64,000 nt of DNA from Bacteroidales bacterium UBA1189 (lineage in GTDB: Bacteria; Bacteroidota; Bacteroidia; Bacteroidales; Bacteroidaceae). The notes under the pieces are model-generated. The model saw only the letters and a list, made by a program, of their open reading frames with translations, was not told where the DNA came from and made no database searches. Shown here piece by piece: positions 43,089 to 51,127 of the stretch (position 1 is the first letter of the stretch; every line of letters starts with the position of its first letter). Where the stretch lies: NCBI GenBank assembly GCA_002309805.1, contig DBYJ01000003.1, positions 123-64,122 of the forward strand, given 5' to 3'. The translations under genes and the position numbers were made by a program.

Positions 43089-43270
43089 GTGAAGTTGTGA
43101 AGTTGTGAAGTTGTGAAGTAAGTCTCCTGCGTGCGCGCGCAGTATATATATGGAAAGAGAATTATATAATTATATATTATAATATTTATATATAATATTT
43201 CCATATATATAGTAGATAAATACCGCGCGCACGATAGTCACTTCACAACTTCACAACTTCACAACTTCAC
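43089..43270. repeat. 182-bp nested palindrome
   Basis: Outer arms 43089-43119 and 43240-43270 are perfect 31-bp inverted repeats of CTTCACAA type. Inside are CGTGCGCGCG/CGCGCGCACG (43130-43139, 43224-43233) and TATATATATGGAAA/TTTCCATATATATA (43143-43156, 43198-43211), with an AT-only self-complementary centre. Confidence 0.9.
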
Positions 43271-43367
43271 AAATCCATTTTTCTGTGAGCCGTGGTCGAT
43301 TTTGTTAAAAAAGTGCATTTTTTAAGAAAAAAATCCCGAAAAAGTTTGCAGATATAGTTTTTTTGAC

Positions 43368-43375
43368 TACCTTTG
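43368..43375 (+). promoter_or_regulatory. Promoter before the HU-like gene
   Basis: TACCTTTG (-7) with TTTG at 43345-43348 (-33), spacing 19. The leader would be about 190 nt and contains CTAATT-type repeats next to the start. Confidence 0.55.
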
Positions 43376-43570
43376 CAGCGTGAAAGAGATGATTAGTGAG
43401 CAGTGATCAGTGCACAGAGAACAGATGATTGTTAGGGATGCAGTGCACGGCATACCAGACTATGATCTTGACTCTTCACTCTTAACTAAAGCCTCTCTTC
43501 GCCGTCCTTCCGTGACGTTAATCCGGGCAGAAAATTTCTAATTACTAATTTCTAATTGTCTAATTCTATT

Positions 43571-43987
43571 ATGCCTGTAACTTATCAGATTGTGGGTTGT
43601 TCTAACCCCCGCGGTGCCGAAGGCGTCGACTACGCTTGCAACCGCACCGTCAAGACGGGTGACTACACCTTCGAGGCCCTTGCCGAGGACATCCAGTATG
43701 CCACCACGGCCACCAAGGCGGATATCATTGCCGTCCTGACCGCCGCGAAGGAGATGATCAAGAAGTCGCTTCTGCTCGGCCAGCGCGTCGTGCTTGCCGA
43801 ACTGGGTGCCCTTCAGGTCAACATCAAGAGCAAGACGTTTGCGCAGAGCGTCATCCTCTCGCAGAGCTTCGACCCTGTGTCCTACATCAAGGGCACCGGT
43901 ATCCGCTTCCGTCCCGAGGCCAGCTTGCTGAAGTACATCCGTACCAACCGCCAGCTGAAGCGAGTTCCCAGCGAACTGCTTGCCTAA
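43571..43987 (+). CDS. HU family DNA-binding protein (HU-HIG type)
   Basis: 138 residues from the ATG at 43571. The N-terminal ~35 residues (YQIVGCSNPRGAEGVDYACN) resemble the extension of Bacteroidota HU-HIG proteins. The HU core follows: AEDIQYATTATKADIIAVLTAAKEMIK, then GQRVVLAELGALQVNIKSK and the arm region KGTGIRFRPEASLLKYI. Such proteins bend or coat DNA. The surrounding palindromes are notable, but binding to them is not shown. Confidence 0.85.
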   Translation: MPVTYQIVGCSNPRGAEGVDYACNRTVKTGDYTFEALAEDIQYATTATKADIIAVLTAAKEMIKKSLLLGQRVVLAELGALQVNIKSKTFAQSVILSQSFDPVSYIKGTGIRFRPEASLLKYIRTNRQLKRVPSELLA

Positions 43988-44040
43988 GGTGACCCCACCA
44001 GCAGACCCACCCCCTCAATGGTCTTTACACCCCCCTCGGT

Positions 44041-44084
44041 CCCCCCGTTATCGGGGGGCAGAAACCCCTCCCGTAAGGGAGGGG
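44041..44084 (+). terminator. Tandem hairpins after the HU-like gene
   Basis: CCCCCCG-TTAT-CGGGGGG (44041-44058) and CCCCTCCC-GTAA-GGGAGGGG (44065-44084). There is no clear T run. The remaining gap to 44385 holds CTTCACAA, GTCAACGG and TTAAACG repeats and the rsmG promoter. Confidence 0.5.
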
Positions 44085-44351
44085 AGAAGTGATTAGTGAA
44101 CAGTGAACTTTAAAGAATTGTTAAAGCGTGAAGTTGTGAAGTTGTGAAGTAGTGAAGTAAAAGGGGAAAAAAGCCCCCGCCCGCCGCTTAGGCCAACGGG
44201 TCAACAAGTCAACGTGTCAAAGGTTGAACGACGAATGATGAACTTCGCAGGACGTGTTCATTAAACATTAAACGTTAAACCCTAATCCCCCGTTTTTTGA
44301 AAAAATAGAGAGAAAATATCGGTTTTGCTTTGATAATTGTGGAAAATGGCG

Positions 44352-44359
44352 TATTTTCG
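44352..44359 (+). promoter_or_regulatory. Promoter of rsmG
   Basis: TATTTTCG with TTTG at 44329-44332, spacing 19. It overlaps the GTG at 44359 and so favours the ATG at 44386. Confidence 0.5.
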
Positions 44360-44385
44360 TGACCGATTTCGAAACTTTCCGAAAG

Positions 44386-45015
44386 ATGGACGCATCAATC
44401 ATCACGAACTACTTTCCGGACCTGACGGAGGTGCAGCGCGCGCAGATAGCCCAGCTGGGGCCGCTCTACTGCGACTGGAATGCAAAAATCAACGTCGTTT
44501 CGCGCAAGGATATTGACAACCTCTATGAGCATCATGTGCTTCATTCGCTGGGCATTGCCAAGGTTATCCGCTTCCGCCCCGACACTTGCGTGATGGACCT
44601 CGGCACAGGGGGCGGCTTCCCAGGCATCCCGCTGGCAATCCTCTTCCCCGAGGTGCAGTTCCACCTTGTGGATAGCGTCGGAAAGAAGATCCGCGTGGCT
44701 ACCGAGATAGCAACGGCCATCGGCCTGCAGAACGTTACCTTCCGCAACGGGCGTGCCGAGGAGGAGAAGGGCTGCTTTGACTTCGTCGTCAGCCGCGCCG
44801 TCATGCCCCTGGCTGACCTTGTGAGGATAGCGCGTAAGAACATCAGCCGCGAGTGCCACAATGCCTACCCGAATGGCGTCATCTGCCTGAAGGGGGGCGA
44901 ACTGCAGCACGAAATCGGCACGTTCCGCAACGTGGCTGACATCATTCCGCTGGAGGGCTTCTTCAGCGAGCCCTGGTTTAAGGAGAAGAAGGTGGTTTTC
45001 GTGGCGGTCAGATAG
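44386..45015 (+). CDS. rsmG: 16S rRNA (guanine-N7) methyltransferase
   Basis: 209 residues from the ATG at 44386. It methylates G527 of 16S rRNA using SAM. NVVSRKDIDNLYEHHVLHSLG is the GidB hallmark; VMDLGTGGGFPGIPLAILFP is the SAM-binding loop, and FDFVVSRAVMPLADLV the catalytic-side motif. The GTG at 44359 is rejected because it overlaps the promoter box. Confidence 0.93.
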   Translation: MDASIITNYFPDLTEVQRAQIAQLGPLYCDWNAKINVVSRKDIDNLYEHHVLHSLGIAKVIRFRPDTCVMDLGTGGGFPGIPLAILFPEVQFHLVDSVGKKIRVATEIATAIGLQNVTFRNGRAEEEKGCFDFVVSRAVMPLADLVRIARKNISRECHNAYPNGVICLKGGELQHEIGTFRNVADIIPLEGFFSEPWFKEKKVVFVAVR

Positions 45016-45048
45016 GTCAACGGGTCAACGAGTCTACGAGTCAACAGG
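45016..45048. repeat. GTCAACGG octamer repeat between rsmG and the MBL gene
   Basis: Four imperfect GTCAACGG/GTCAACGA units fill the 43-nt gap and end just before the next start codon. Confidence 0.55.
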
Positions 45049-45058
45049 TCTTTTTTAT

Positions 45059-45694
45059 ATGAATCTGAAGGTGTTTGAGTTCAATATGCTCCCCACGAAC
45101 ACGTATGTGGTGTGGGACGAGGAGGGGGAGGCGCTTCTCATCGACCCTGCCTGCTATGGGCAGGGGGAGCAGCAGATGCTGGCCCGTTTCCTGACGGCTG
45201 AGGGGCTGAAGGTGCGCCACATCCTCTGCACCCATTTCCACTTCGACCACGTCTTCGGCGTGCCCTTTTCCGAGGGACTATGTGGCATCCGCTGCGAGGC
45301 GCACGAGGGCGATGCCTGGTGGGCCGAGCATAATGCCGACGAGGTGCGCGCCTTCGGCATTCCCTATCCCGGCACACCGCCTACGATAGGCCATCCGTTG
45401 AGTGACGGCGATGTCATCCGTTGCGGCACGCTGGAGTTCCAGTGCCTTCACACCCCGGGCCACTCGCGTGGGGGCGTCTGCTTCTACTGCGCTGCCGAGG
45501 GCGTCCTCTTTGCCGGCGATACCCTCTTTGCCTACGGGGGCATGGGGCGCACCGACCTCCACGGGGGCGACTATGCTGAGCTGCTTTACTCCATCCGCAC
45601 ACGGCTCTTCACCCTGCCTGATGCCACGGTTGTCTATCCCGGGCACGGCCCGTCGACAACCATACGTACTGAACGACAATTCCATAACCTCTAA
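45059..45694 (+). CDS. MBL-fold metallohydrolase (glyoxalase II-like)
   Basis: 211 residues. CTHFHFDHVFG is the HxHxDH zinc motif; CLHTPGHSRGGVCFYC and LFAGDTLFAYGGMGRTDL supply further ligands (His, Asp), and VVYPGHGPSTTI the last His. Such enzymes hydrolyse thioesters or persulfide-like substrates; the exact one is open. No signal peptide. It precedes a beta-barrel gene by 17 nt. Confidence 0.88.
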   Translation: MNLKVFEFNMLPTNTYVVWDEEGEALLIDPACYGQGEQQMLARFLTAEGLKVRHILCTHFHFDHVFGVPFSEGLCGIRCEAHEGDAWWAEHNADEVRAFGIPYPGTPPTIGHPLSDGDVIRCGTLEFQCLHTPGHSRGGVCFYCAAEGVLFAGDTLFAYGGMGRTDLHGGDYAELLYSIRTRLFTLPDATVVYPGHGPSTTIRTERQFHNL

Positions 45695-45711
45695 AAACAG
45701 AAGAGACTACT

Positions 45712-46467
45712 ATGGCTACCAAGAAACGACTCTCCCTCGCATGGCTCCTTTTGCTCATGTGTTTTCTCCAGCCCGCAAAGGCGCAGTACATCGACTATCA
45801 CCAGACAACCGTTTACGTCGGAATGGCCTTGCCCCGCACAAACCTCTCTGACTTTGCCGAACAGGGCATCAACGTCGGGATCAGGGAAGTCATCCCCTTA
45901 CGGAAACACGTGAGCCTGATGGTGTCGGCCGACCTGTTCCGCAACCGTCTTTCGCCCCAGGTGCATGCTGCCGATCATCAGCAGGGCTTCTCCTACACCG
46001 ACATAGGGAAGATATACAATATCCCGATTTTCGCGCACCTGAACTTCGGCTTCCGCATGGACCGCCACAGCAATTTCCGTATATGGACGGAGGGGGCTAT
46101 GGGCGTAAACTTCCGTGTCGTAACTGTAGAGAAGGGAATGATTGACCAGACGTTTGCCACGGATGCGGGTACGGTACACTACCAGGGGAGCTTCCTCACC
46201 GCCTACGACCAACCGAAGATCTCCTTCGCTACCCAGTGGGGCATTGGTGTCACCCTGTTCCGCCGGTACAGCATCGGCTATATGCGCTACAACCTTGGCA
46301 AGCGTAGCCTGACGGGCACCAGAATGCTCTCCAATCCGCATTTCCTCTATGACGACGGCAGCGAAGCGCCTTCTGACGGACTGACAGCGGTGCCGAGTCT
46401 TGTGGAGTTCAACCTGGGTAATCTGCGCTCACGCTATCATGTCGTGCGCTTTGGGATAACGTTTTAA
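45712..46467 (+). CDS. Outer-membrane beta-barrel protein
   Basis: 251 residues. Signal peptide LAWLLLLMCFLQPAKAQ, then alternating strands rich in aromatic residues (VYVGMALPRTNLSDF, IFAHLNFGFRMDRHSNF, ISFATQWGIGVTLFRR) ending with the terminal-aromatic strand YHVVRFGITF, typical of outer-membrane barrels. Size fits a small PorT/OmpW-like porin. Function unknown. Confidence 0.78.
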   Translation: MATKKRLSLAWLLLLMCFLQPAKAQYIDYHQTTVYVGMALPRTNLSDFAEQGINVGIREVIPLRKHVSLMVSADLFRNRLSPQVHAADHQQGFSYTDIGKIYNIPIFAHLNFGFRMDRHSNFRIWTEGAMGVNFRVVTVEKGMIDQTFATDAGTVHYQGSFLTAYDQPKISFATQWGIGVTLFRRYSIGYMRYNLGKRSLTGTRMLSNPHFLYDDGSEAPSDGLTAVPSLVEFNLGNLRSRYHVVRFGITF

Positions 46468-46501
46468 TTCCTTGGAAGTTCCTATAGTATCTTAAGTCCC
46501 C

Positions 46502-46912
46502 ATGACACTTCTTGAAACCCTCAATACAGGCGATAGGTTTGCCGCTACGTCGGGCATTGCCATCACGGAAATCCGCCCGGGCTATTGCCGTGCCGAGATG
46601 ACGGTAACGGAGAATCACCTCAATGCCGCTGGCGTCTGTCAGGGCGGGGCACTCTTTACGCTGGCAGACATGGCTGTGGCAGGCGTCGTCAACGCCAGCG
46701 GGCAGGTGTGCCTTGGCATCAATGCCCAGATCAACTATGTCCATTCGGCACAGCTGGGCGAGCGTCTGAAGGCCGAATGCACCCTCATCAGCGACGGCAA
46801 GGTGCCCCTCGTGAGCGTGCGCATCACCAATCCGGCTGGCGACACCGTGGCGTTTATGACCAGCGAGGGGTACAAAAAGAAAGCCCCTCTGACGTTCGAG
46901 GGGCTCTCCTGA
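46502..46912 (+). CDS. PaaI-like hotdog thioesterase
   Basis: 136 residues. LNAAGVCQGGALFTLADMAVAG is the hotdog helix of PaaI/YigI-type thioesterases, preceded by GYCRAEMTVTENH. It probably hydrolyses acyl-CoA thioesters. A hairpin AGCCCCTC/GAGGGGCT (46882-46905) overlaps the 3' end, and may terminate transcription in both directions before the convergent Skp-like gene. Confidence 0.88.
   Translation: MTLLETLNTGDRFAATSGIAITEIRPGYCRAEMTVTENHLNAAGVCQGGALFTLADMAVAGVVNASGQVCLGINAQINYVHSAQLGERLKAECTLISDGKVPLVSVRITNPAGDTVAFMTSEGYKKKAPLTFEGLS
46882..46905. terminator. Hairpin at the 3' end of the thioesterase gene
   Basis: 8-bp stem AGCCCCTC/GAGGGGCT with an 8-nt loop, inside the coding end, between convergent genes. 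Confidence 0.45.
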
Positions 46913-46930
46913 TACTTACTCTTTCGAAGC

Positions 46931-47518
46931 TTATTGCTTGCCGTAGCGGGCGTTGAGGCCTGCGGCAACCTCGCGGGTGACGTTGGGAATGGCATCGCCG
47001 ACGAAGAGTGCGCTGGCGCTGTTGAGGATGAGGTCGTAGCCCTTCTCGCGGCTGTAGACTTGGATGAAGTTGCGAACGGAGTCGCTGATGACCTGGTCGT
47101 TACGGCTGCTCTCAACGGCAAACTCGTTTGCCAGACGCTCCTGCTTGGCCTGCAGATCCTGCTGCTTCTTCATCAGGCGGTTATACTCGCTTTCGGCACG
47201 CTCCTGGCTGACGAAGGCATTGTTGTTGAGCTTGTTCTGGAACTGCTCCATCTCCTTCTGCAGGGCGGCGCCTTCCTTGTTGACGGTTGCGGTGATGTTC
47301 TCGCGCTTGTTGATCATGTCCTCGTTGAGGGAAACCCAGAGCTCGTAGCTGGTGAGCAGCGTGTCCACATCGACGTAGGCGACGTTGAGGCCGCTGTGAC
47401 GGCACGAGTCGGAGGGCTCGGCTGATGATGATGCGGAGGGCTGGGTGTTACACTGGGTTAGACTGAGCATCAGCACGGATGCAGCAACGGCCAAAAAGGC
47501 AAAGTTCGATTTTTTCAT
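46931..47518 (-). CDS. OmpH/Skp-like periplasmic chaperone lipoprotein
   Basis: 195 residues from the ATG at 47518. A lipobox-like MLSLTQC follows the hydrophobic start. Then VAYVDVDTLLTSYELW, the usual beginning of OmpH/Skp, a coiled coil (AALQKEMEQFQNKL, LMKKQQDLQAKQERLANEF) and the closing strand YDLILNSASALFVGDAIPNVT. Skp holds outer-membrane proteins in transit. It is preceded by a long heptamer repeat. Confidence 0.88.
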   Translation of the reverse strand: MKKSNFAFLAVAASVLMLSLTQCNTQPSASSSAEPSDSCRHSGLNVAYVDVDTLLTSYELWVSLNEDMINKRENITATVNKEGAALQKEMEQFQNKLNNNAFVSQERAESEYNRLMKKQQDLQAKQERLANEFAVESSRNDQVISDSVRNFIQVYSREKGYDLILNSASALFVGDAIPNVTREVAAGLNARYGKQ

Positions 47519-47540
47519 TGGTTGTTTTATTATTTTTTTG

Positions 47541-47628
47541 TTTTCAATCTTCAATCTTCAATTTTCAATTTTCAATTTTCAATCTTCAATTTTCAATTTT
47601 CAATCTTCAATCTTCAATTTTCAATCCG
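47541..47628. repeat. TCAATTT/TCAATCT heptamer array
   Basis: About twelve 7-nt units of TCAATTT and TCAATCT in mixed order between two minus-strand genes. The far end supplies the stop codon of the small membrane protein at 47614. Confidence 0.8.
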
Positions 47629-47835
47629 TCTCTTCTCTTCCACTGCCATGGGGTTGGGGAGGCGTGCCTCGAGGTCCTGTGCCTGAACGCAGTGGATGCC
47701 CCTCTCACGCATAGCGCGGCTCTGCCCGATGTGCTGGCTGCGGAAGCGTCCGCCCTTCTTAATCAGCACGCGAACCGAGAGCAGCAGCATGGCTGCAGCG
47801 ACGATTCCGAGGGTCAGAATGAGGGTTTTAATCAT
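47614..47835 (-). CDS. Small single-pass membrane protein, conserved-looking
   Basis: 73 residues. Membrane helix at 2-23 (IKTLILTLGIVAAAMLLL), a basic patch, then RFRSQHIGQSRAMRERGIHC, a motif I recall from Bacteroidota small proteins upstream of Skp-like genes. The end EEKRRIEN and its stop are encoded by the neighbouring heptamer array. Function unknown. Confidence 0.7.
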   Translation of the reverse strand: MIKTLILTLGIVAAAMLLLSVRVLIKKGGRFRSQHIGQSRAMRERGIHCVQAQDLEARLPNPMAVEEKRRIEN

Positions 47836-47867
47836 TGGTTTTTCTTACTTTTTTCCGAAAGCGGCTG

Positions 47868-47875
47868 CAAATTTA
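47868..47875 (-). promoter_or_regulatory. Bacteroidota -7 box for the small membrane protein
   Basis: Minus-strand TAAATTTG, 33 nt before the start codon. Confidence 0.5.
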
Positions 47876-47977
47876 GGCAAAAAAACAATAATGCGCCCTG
47901 TTTTTACGTTATTTAAGATAAATTGCAGATTGAAACCTGAAGTTTGAAGAGTATATAACGAAAAAATAGTGTTTGTT

Positions 47978-49447
47978 ATGGGAAAAACAGAACTGAAGCC
48001 CGCGAGGCTGTTTGAGATTTTCGAAGAGATTTGTCAGGTTCCCCGTCCGTCGAAGCACGAGGAGCAGATTTCTGCCTGGCTTGCCCAGTACGGGCGCAGC
48101 CATGGCTTTGCCACCAAGGTCGACGAGGTGGGCAACGTCGCCATCAGCGTGCCTGCCACACCCGGCATGGAAAACCGCAAGCCCATCATCCTGCAGGCCC
48201 ACATGGACATGGTGTGCGAGAGCAACCGCGACGTGCAGCACGACTTCCTCCGCGACCCCATCCGCACCGTTGTCGAGGGCGAGTGGCTGCGTGCCGAGGG
48301 CACGACGCTGGGTGCCGACGACGGCATCGGCGTGGCTGCCGCGCTGGCTGTCATCACCGATCCTGCCCTGAAGCACGGCCCCCTGCAGTGCGTCTTCACC
48401 GTCGATGAGGAGACAGGGCTCACGGGTGCCGAGGCCATGCAGGCAGGCTTCATGGAGGGCGATATCCTCATCAACCTCGACTCGGAGGACGAGGGCGAGA
48501 TGTTCATCGGCTGTGCAGGCGGATGCCGCACCGATGCTCGCTTCCGCTACCGCCGCGAGGAGGTGCCCGAGGGGTACTTCTTCTTCAGCGTCTCCATCGA
48601 CGGCCTGATGGGTGGACATAGTGGCGACGATATCAACAAAGGGCGTGCCAATGCCAACAAGGTGCTCTGCCGCTTCCTCAGCCAGGCTGCCGAGCAGTTC
48701 GACCTCCGGCTCTGCCACATCGAGGGCGGCAACAAGCACAACGCCATCCCCCGCGAAGCGCAGGCCATCTGTGCCGTGCCCATGAAGGACAAGGAGGAGG
48801 TGCGTGTGCTGTTTAACGTCGTGGCTGCCGAGGTGGAAACCGAGTTTGCCGCGGTGGAGAAGTCGCCCCGCTTCGTCATGCAGTCTGCTCATCCCGCAGA
48901 CAAGGCTATCGACAAGGATACGGCGTGCCGCTTCCTCAGCGCCATGCAGGGCGTGTTCAATGGCGTCTATGCTATGAACTTCGATGTACCCGGACTCGTG
49001 GAGACTTCCAGTAACCTGGCCTCCATTCGCCTGGAAGAACAGACGGACGACGAGGGCGTTATCCACATCGTCCTCAGCCAGCGCAGCTCCACCCTCAGCG
49101 GACGTGCCGATGTGGCGCGCACGGTGTGTGCCACGCTGCAACTTGCCGGTGCCGAGACTGAAGTGGGCGAGGGCTATCCGGGTTGGAAACCTAATGCCGA
49201 TTCGGAGATTTTGCGAATTACCGTGGCGCAGTACAAGCGACTCTTCGGCAAGAAACCCGTCGTCCGTGCCATTCACGCCGGATTGGAGTGTGGCCTTTTC
49301 ATGGAGAAGTATCCGGGCCTCGACATGATTTCCTTCGGCCCCACGCTGCGCGGCGTACACAGCCCCGACGAGCGTCTGCTCATCCCCACAGCCGACCTCT
49401 TCTGGCGCCACCTCGTAGCCGTTCTCGAAGCAGCACCGCAAAAATAA
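47978..49447 (+). CDS. pepD: Aminoacyl-histidine dipeptidase (M20 family)
   Basis: 489 residues from the ATG at 47978. Zinc dipeptidase, also called Xaa-His dipeptidase. QAHMDMVCESN holds the first metal ligand, GADDGIGVAAALAV the bridging Asp, DEETGLTGA the catalytic Glu, and LDSEDEGEMFIGCAGG a further ligand. GGHSGDDI and HAGLECGLF complete the PepD pattern. Cytoplasmic. Confidence 0.95.
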   Translation: MGKTELKPARLFEIFEEICQVPRPSKHEEQISAWLAQYGRSHGFATKVDEVGNVAISVPATPGMENRKPIILQAHMDMVCESNRDVQHDFLRDPIRTVVEGEWLRAEGTTLGADDGIGVAAALAVITDPALKHGPLQCVFTVDEETGLTGAEAMQAGFMEGDILINLDSEDEGEMFIGCAGGCRTDARFRYRREEVPEGYFFFSVSIDGLMGGHSGDDINKGRANANKVLCRFLSQAAEQFDLRLCHIEGGNKHNAIPREAQAICAVPMKDKEEVRVLFNVVAAEVETEFAAVEKSPRFVMQSAHPADKAIDKDTACRFLSAMQGVFNGVYAMNFDVPGLVETSSNLASIRLEEQTDDEGVIHIVLSQRSSTLSGRADVARTVCATLQLAGAETEVGEGYPGWKPNADSEILRITVAQYKRLFGKKPVVRAIHAGLECGLFMEKYPGLDMISFGPTLRGVHSPDERLLIPTADLFWRHLVAVLEAAPQK

Positions 49448-49455
49448 ATAAGGTA

Positions 49456-51063
49456 ATGAAGATGAAAGCCTCTCCCCATCCCTCCCCTAAAGGGAAGGAA
49501 ACCCGAAACAATCAATCATCCTTTTTTTTAAGGGAGGGTGAGAAATCTTGTCACCCCTCCTTTGGGAGGGGATGGGGGAGGCTCTTTTTCCTTCTTTTAC
49601 CCTTATTCCTCTCTTGCACCGATGAGGTGCACTATGCCTCCGACCCGAGGCTGGAACTGCGCTTCAGTGCCGACACTATTGCGTTCGATACGCTGTTCAG
49701 CAACGTGGGCTCGGCAACAGGCGTCTTTCAGGTCTTTAACCCCAACGACGCCCACCTTCAGCTTTCGGACATCCGCCTGGCAGGCGGGTGGGGGAGTCCC
49801 TTCCGCGTCAATGTCGACGGGCAGTATGGCGTGCAGTTCTCCGACGTCGAGGTGCGGGCGGGCGATAGCCTCTTCGTCTTTGTCGAGGTGACACCTCCGT
49901 CGTCCGATGATGATGCCCCCTTCGAGGTGTGCGACTCGCTGATGTTCATGCTCTCCAGCGGCACCATGGGGCGCGTAGTGCTGACGGCCTCAGGCTGGAA
50001 TGCCGTGGTGCTGCGCGGCACCGTGCTGACGGGCGACACCTGCCTCAGCGCCCTCCGTCCCTATCTCGTCTACGACAGTCTCGTTGTCAGTCGTGGCACG
50101 ACGCTCACCCTCCGTGCCGGCACGGGGCTCTACTTCCACGACAAAGCCTTCCTGCGCGTCGATGGTATTCTCCACGCCCTCGGCACAAGGGATTCTGTCG
50201 TCTGTTTCCGTGGCGACAGGCTCGACAATATGTTTAGCTACCTCCCCTACGACCGCATCCCCGGGCAGTGGGGTGGCATCGTCTTCGGCTCCGCAAGCCA
50301 CGACAACATCCTCATCGACTGCGACATCCACAGCGCCCAATATGGCCTTCGCTTCGAGCTGCCTGACACGTTCATTATTGATACTGAATCCAGTCCTCAA
50401 TCCTCCTCCTTCCTCCTGGAGAATACCATTATCCACAACGTTGAGGGCCACGCCCTGGAGGCCATCCTCCGCACCGGCACTGCCATCAACTGCCTCTTCT
50501 CCAATGCCGGAGGCAACTGTGTCAATCTGTTGGGTGGTCATTACGACTTCATTCATTGCACATTGGCCAGCTTCTATGGCTGGGCAGGAGGAAAGGGAGC
50601 TGCCCTGCGCCTTCGCAACATCGATGATGAGCACGTCCTCTATCCCATGACGGGCGCGCGCTTCGCCAACTGCATCATCACCGGCTCGGGCGACGACGAA
50701 ATCGACGGCACCATTGCCGATCACAGCGACTCTCTCGACCTTACCGCCCTTGCTCGTTACGCCTTTACGCACTCCCTCATCAACTCTATCGACCAGGGCA
50801 ACCCCAACTTCACCAACATCGCCTGGGAAAGCCCCGACAGTACCGTCTGGGGGCGGAAGAACTTCTGCCACGCCGACAGCATTACTTCCGCTTATGACTT
50901 CCGTCTCGACTCGCTCAGTCGGGCACGTGGTATTGCAGACCCTGCTTGGCTGTCTGTGGCTCCACTCGACATGGATGGTGTTGTCCGCGACAACCTCCAC
51001 CCCGATGCTGGCTGCTACCAGTATCGCCTCGCCGACGTTCCCTCCTCTCTTCCTAGAAGGTGA
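49456..51063 (+). CDS. Lipoprotein with beta-helix-like body and repeat-derived signal n-region
   Basis: 535 residues from the ATG at 49456, 8 nt after the pepD stop. The lipobox is in LFFLLLPLFLSC, so the mature protein is lipid anchored. Between the start codon and this core lie about 40 residues (for example ASPHPSPKGKETRNN and SCHPSFGRGWG) encoded by a 117-bp palindromic element. The mature part suggests a right-handed beta helix: QWGGIVFGSASHDNIL, NTIIHNVEGHALEAILR, AINCLFSNAGGNCVNLLGG. Function unknown, perhaps surface polysaccharide binding. Confidence 0.8.
   Translation: MKMKASPHPSPKGKETRNNQSSFFLREGEKSCHPSFGRGWGRLFFLLLPLFLSCTDEVHYASDPRLELRFSADTIAFDTLFSNVGSATGVFQVFNPNDAHLQLSDIRLAGGWGSPFRVNVDGQYGVQFSDVEVRAGDSLFVFVEVTPPSSDDDAPFEVCDSLMFMLSSGTMGRVVLTASGWNAVVLRGTVLTGDTCLSALRPYLVYDSLVVSRGTTLTLRAGTGLYFHDKAFLRVDGILHALGTRDSVVCFRGDRLDNMFSYLPYDRIPGQWGGIVFGSASHDNILIDCDIHSAQYGLRFELPDTFIIDTESSPQSSSFLLENTIIHNVEGHALEAILRTGTAINCLFSNAGGNCVNLLGGHYDFIHCTLASFYGWAGGKGAALRLRNIDDEHVLYPMTGARFANCIITGSGDDEIDGTIADHSDSLDLTALARYAFTHSLINSIDQGNPNFTNIAWESPDSTVWGRKNFCHADSITSAYDFRLDSLSRARGIADPAWLSVAPLDMDGVVRDNLHPDAGCYQYRLADVPSSLPRR
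49467..49583. repeat. 117-bp inverted-repeat element in a lipoprotein signal region
   Basis: Left end AGCCTCTCCCCATCCCTCCC, right end GGGAGGGGATGGGGGAGGCT; same family as the element in the ABC-F gene. Confidence 0.75.
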
Positions 51064-51127
51064 CAAAACTACATTTTCCTTGTTCCCCGAATGTGTTGAG
51101 ATGAGATCATTATCTTTCCAGCACCTG

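Larger units (their letters stand above)
42603..44185. repeat. HU gene region bracketed by ~75-bp inverted repeats
   Basis: 42603-42675 (GGGCGGGGGGCTTTTTT, CTTCACAA repeats, CACGCTTTAACATTTCTTTA) matches the reverse complement of 44110-44185 with few differences. Between them lie the gap 42676-43088 without a supportable gene, the 182-bp palindrome, and the HU-like gene. No transposase. It could be a mobile-looking cassette or a pair of bidirectional terminators. Confidence 0.6.

Noticed and set aside
47445..47714. Frames made of repeated IFNFQSS-like peptides
   Set aside because: They are translations of the heptamer array on the strand opposite two real genes.
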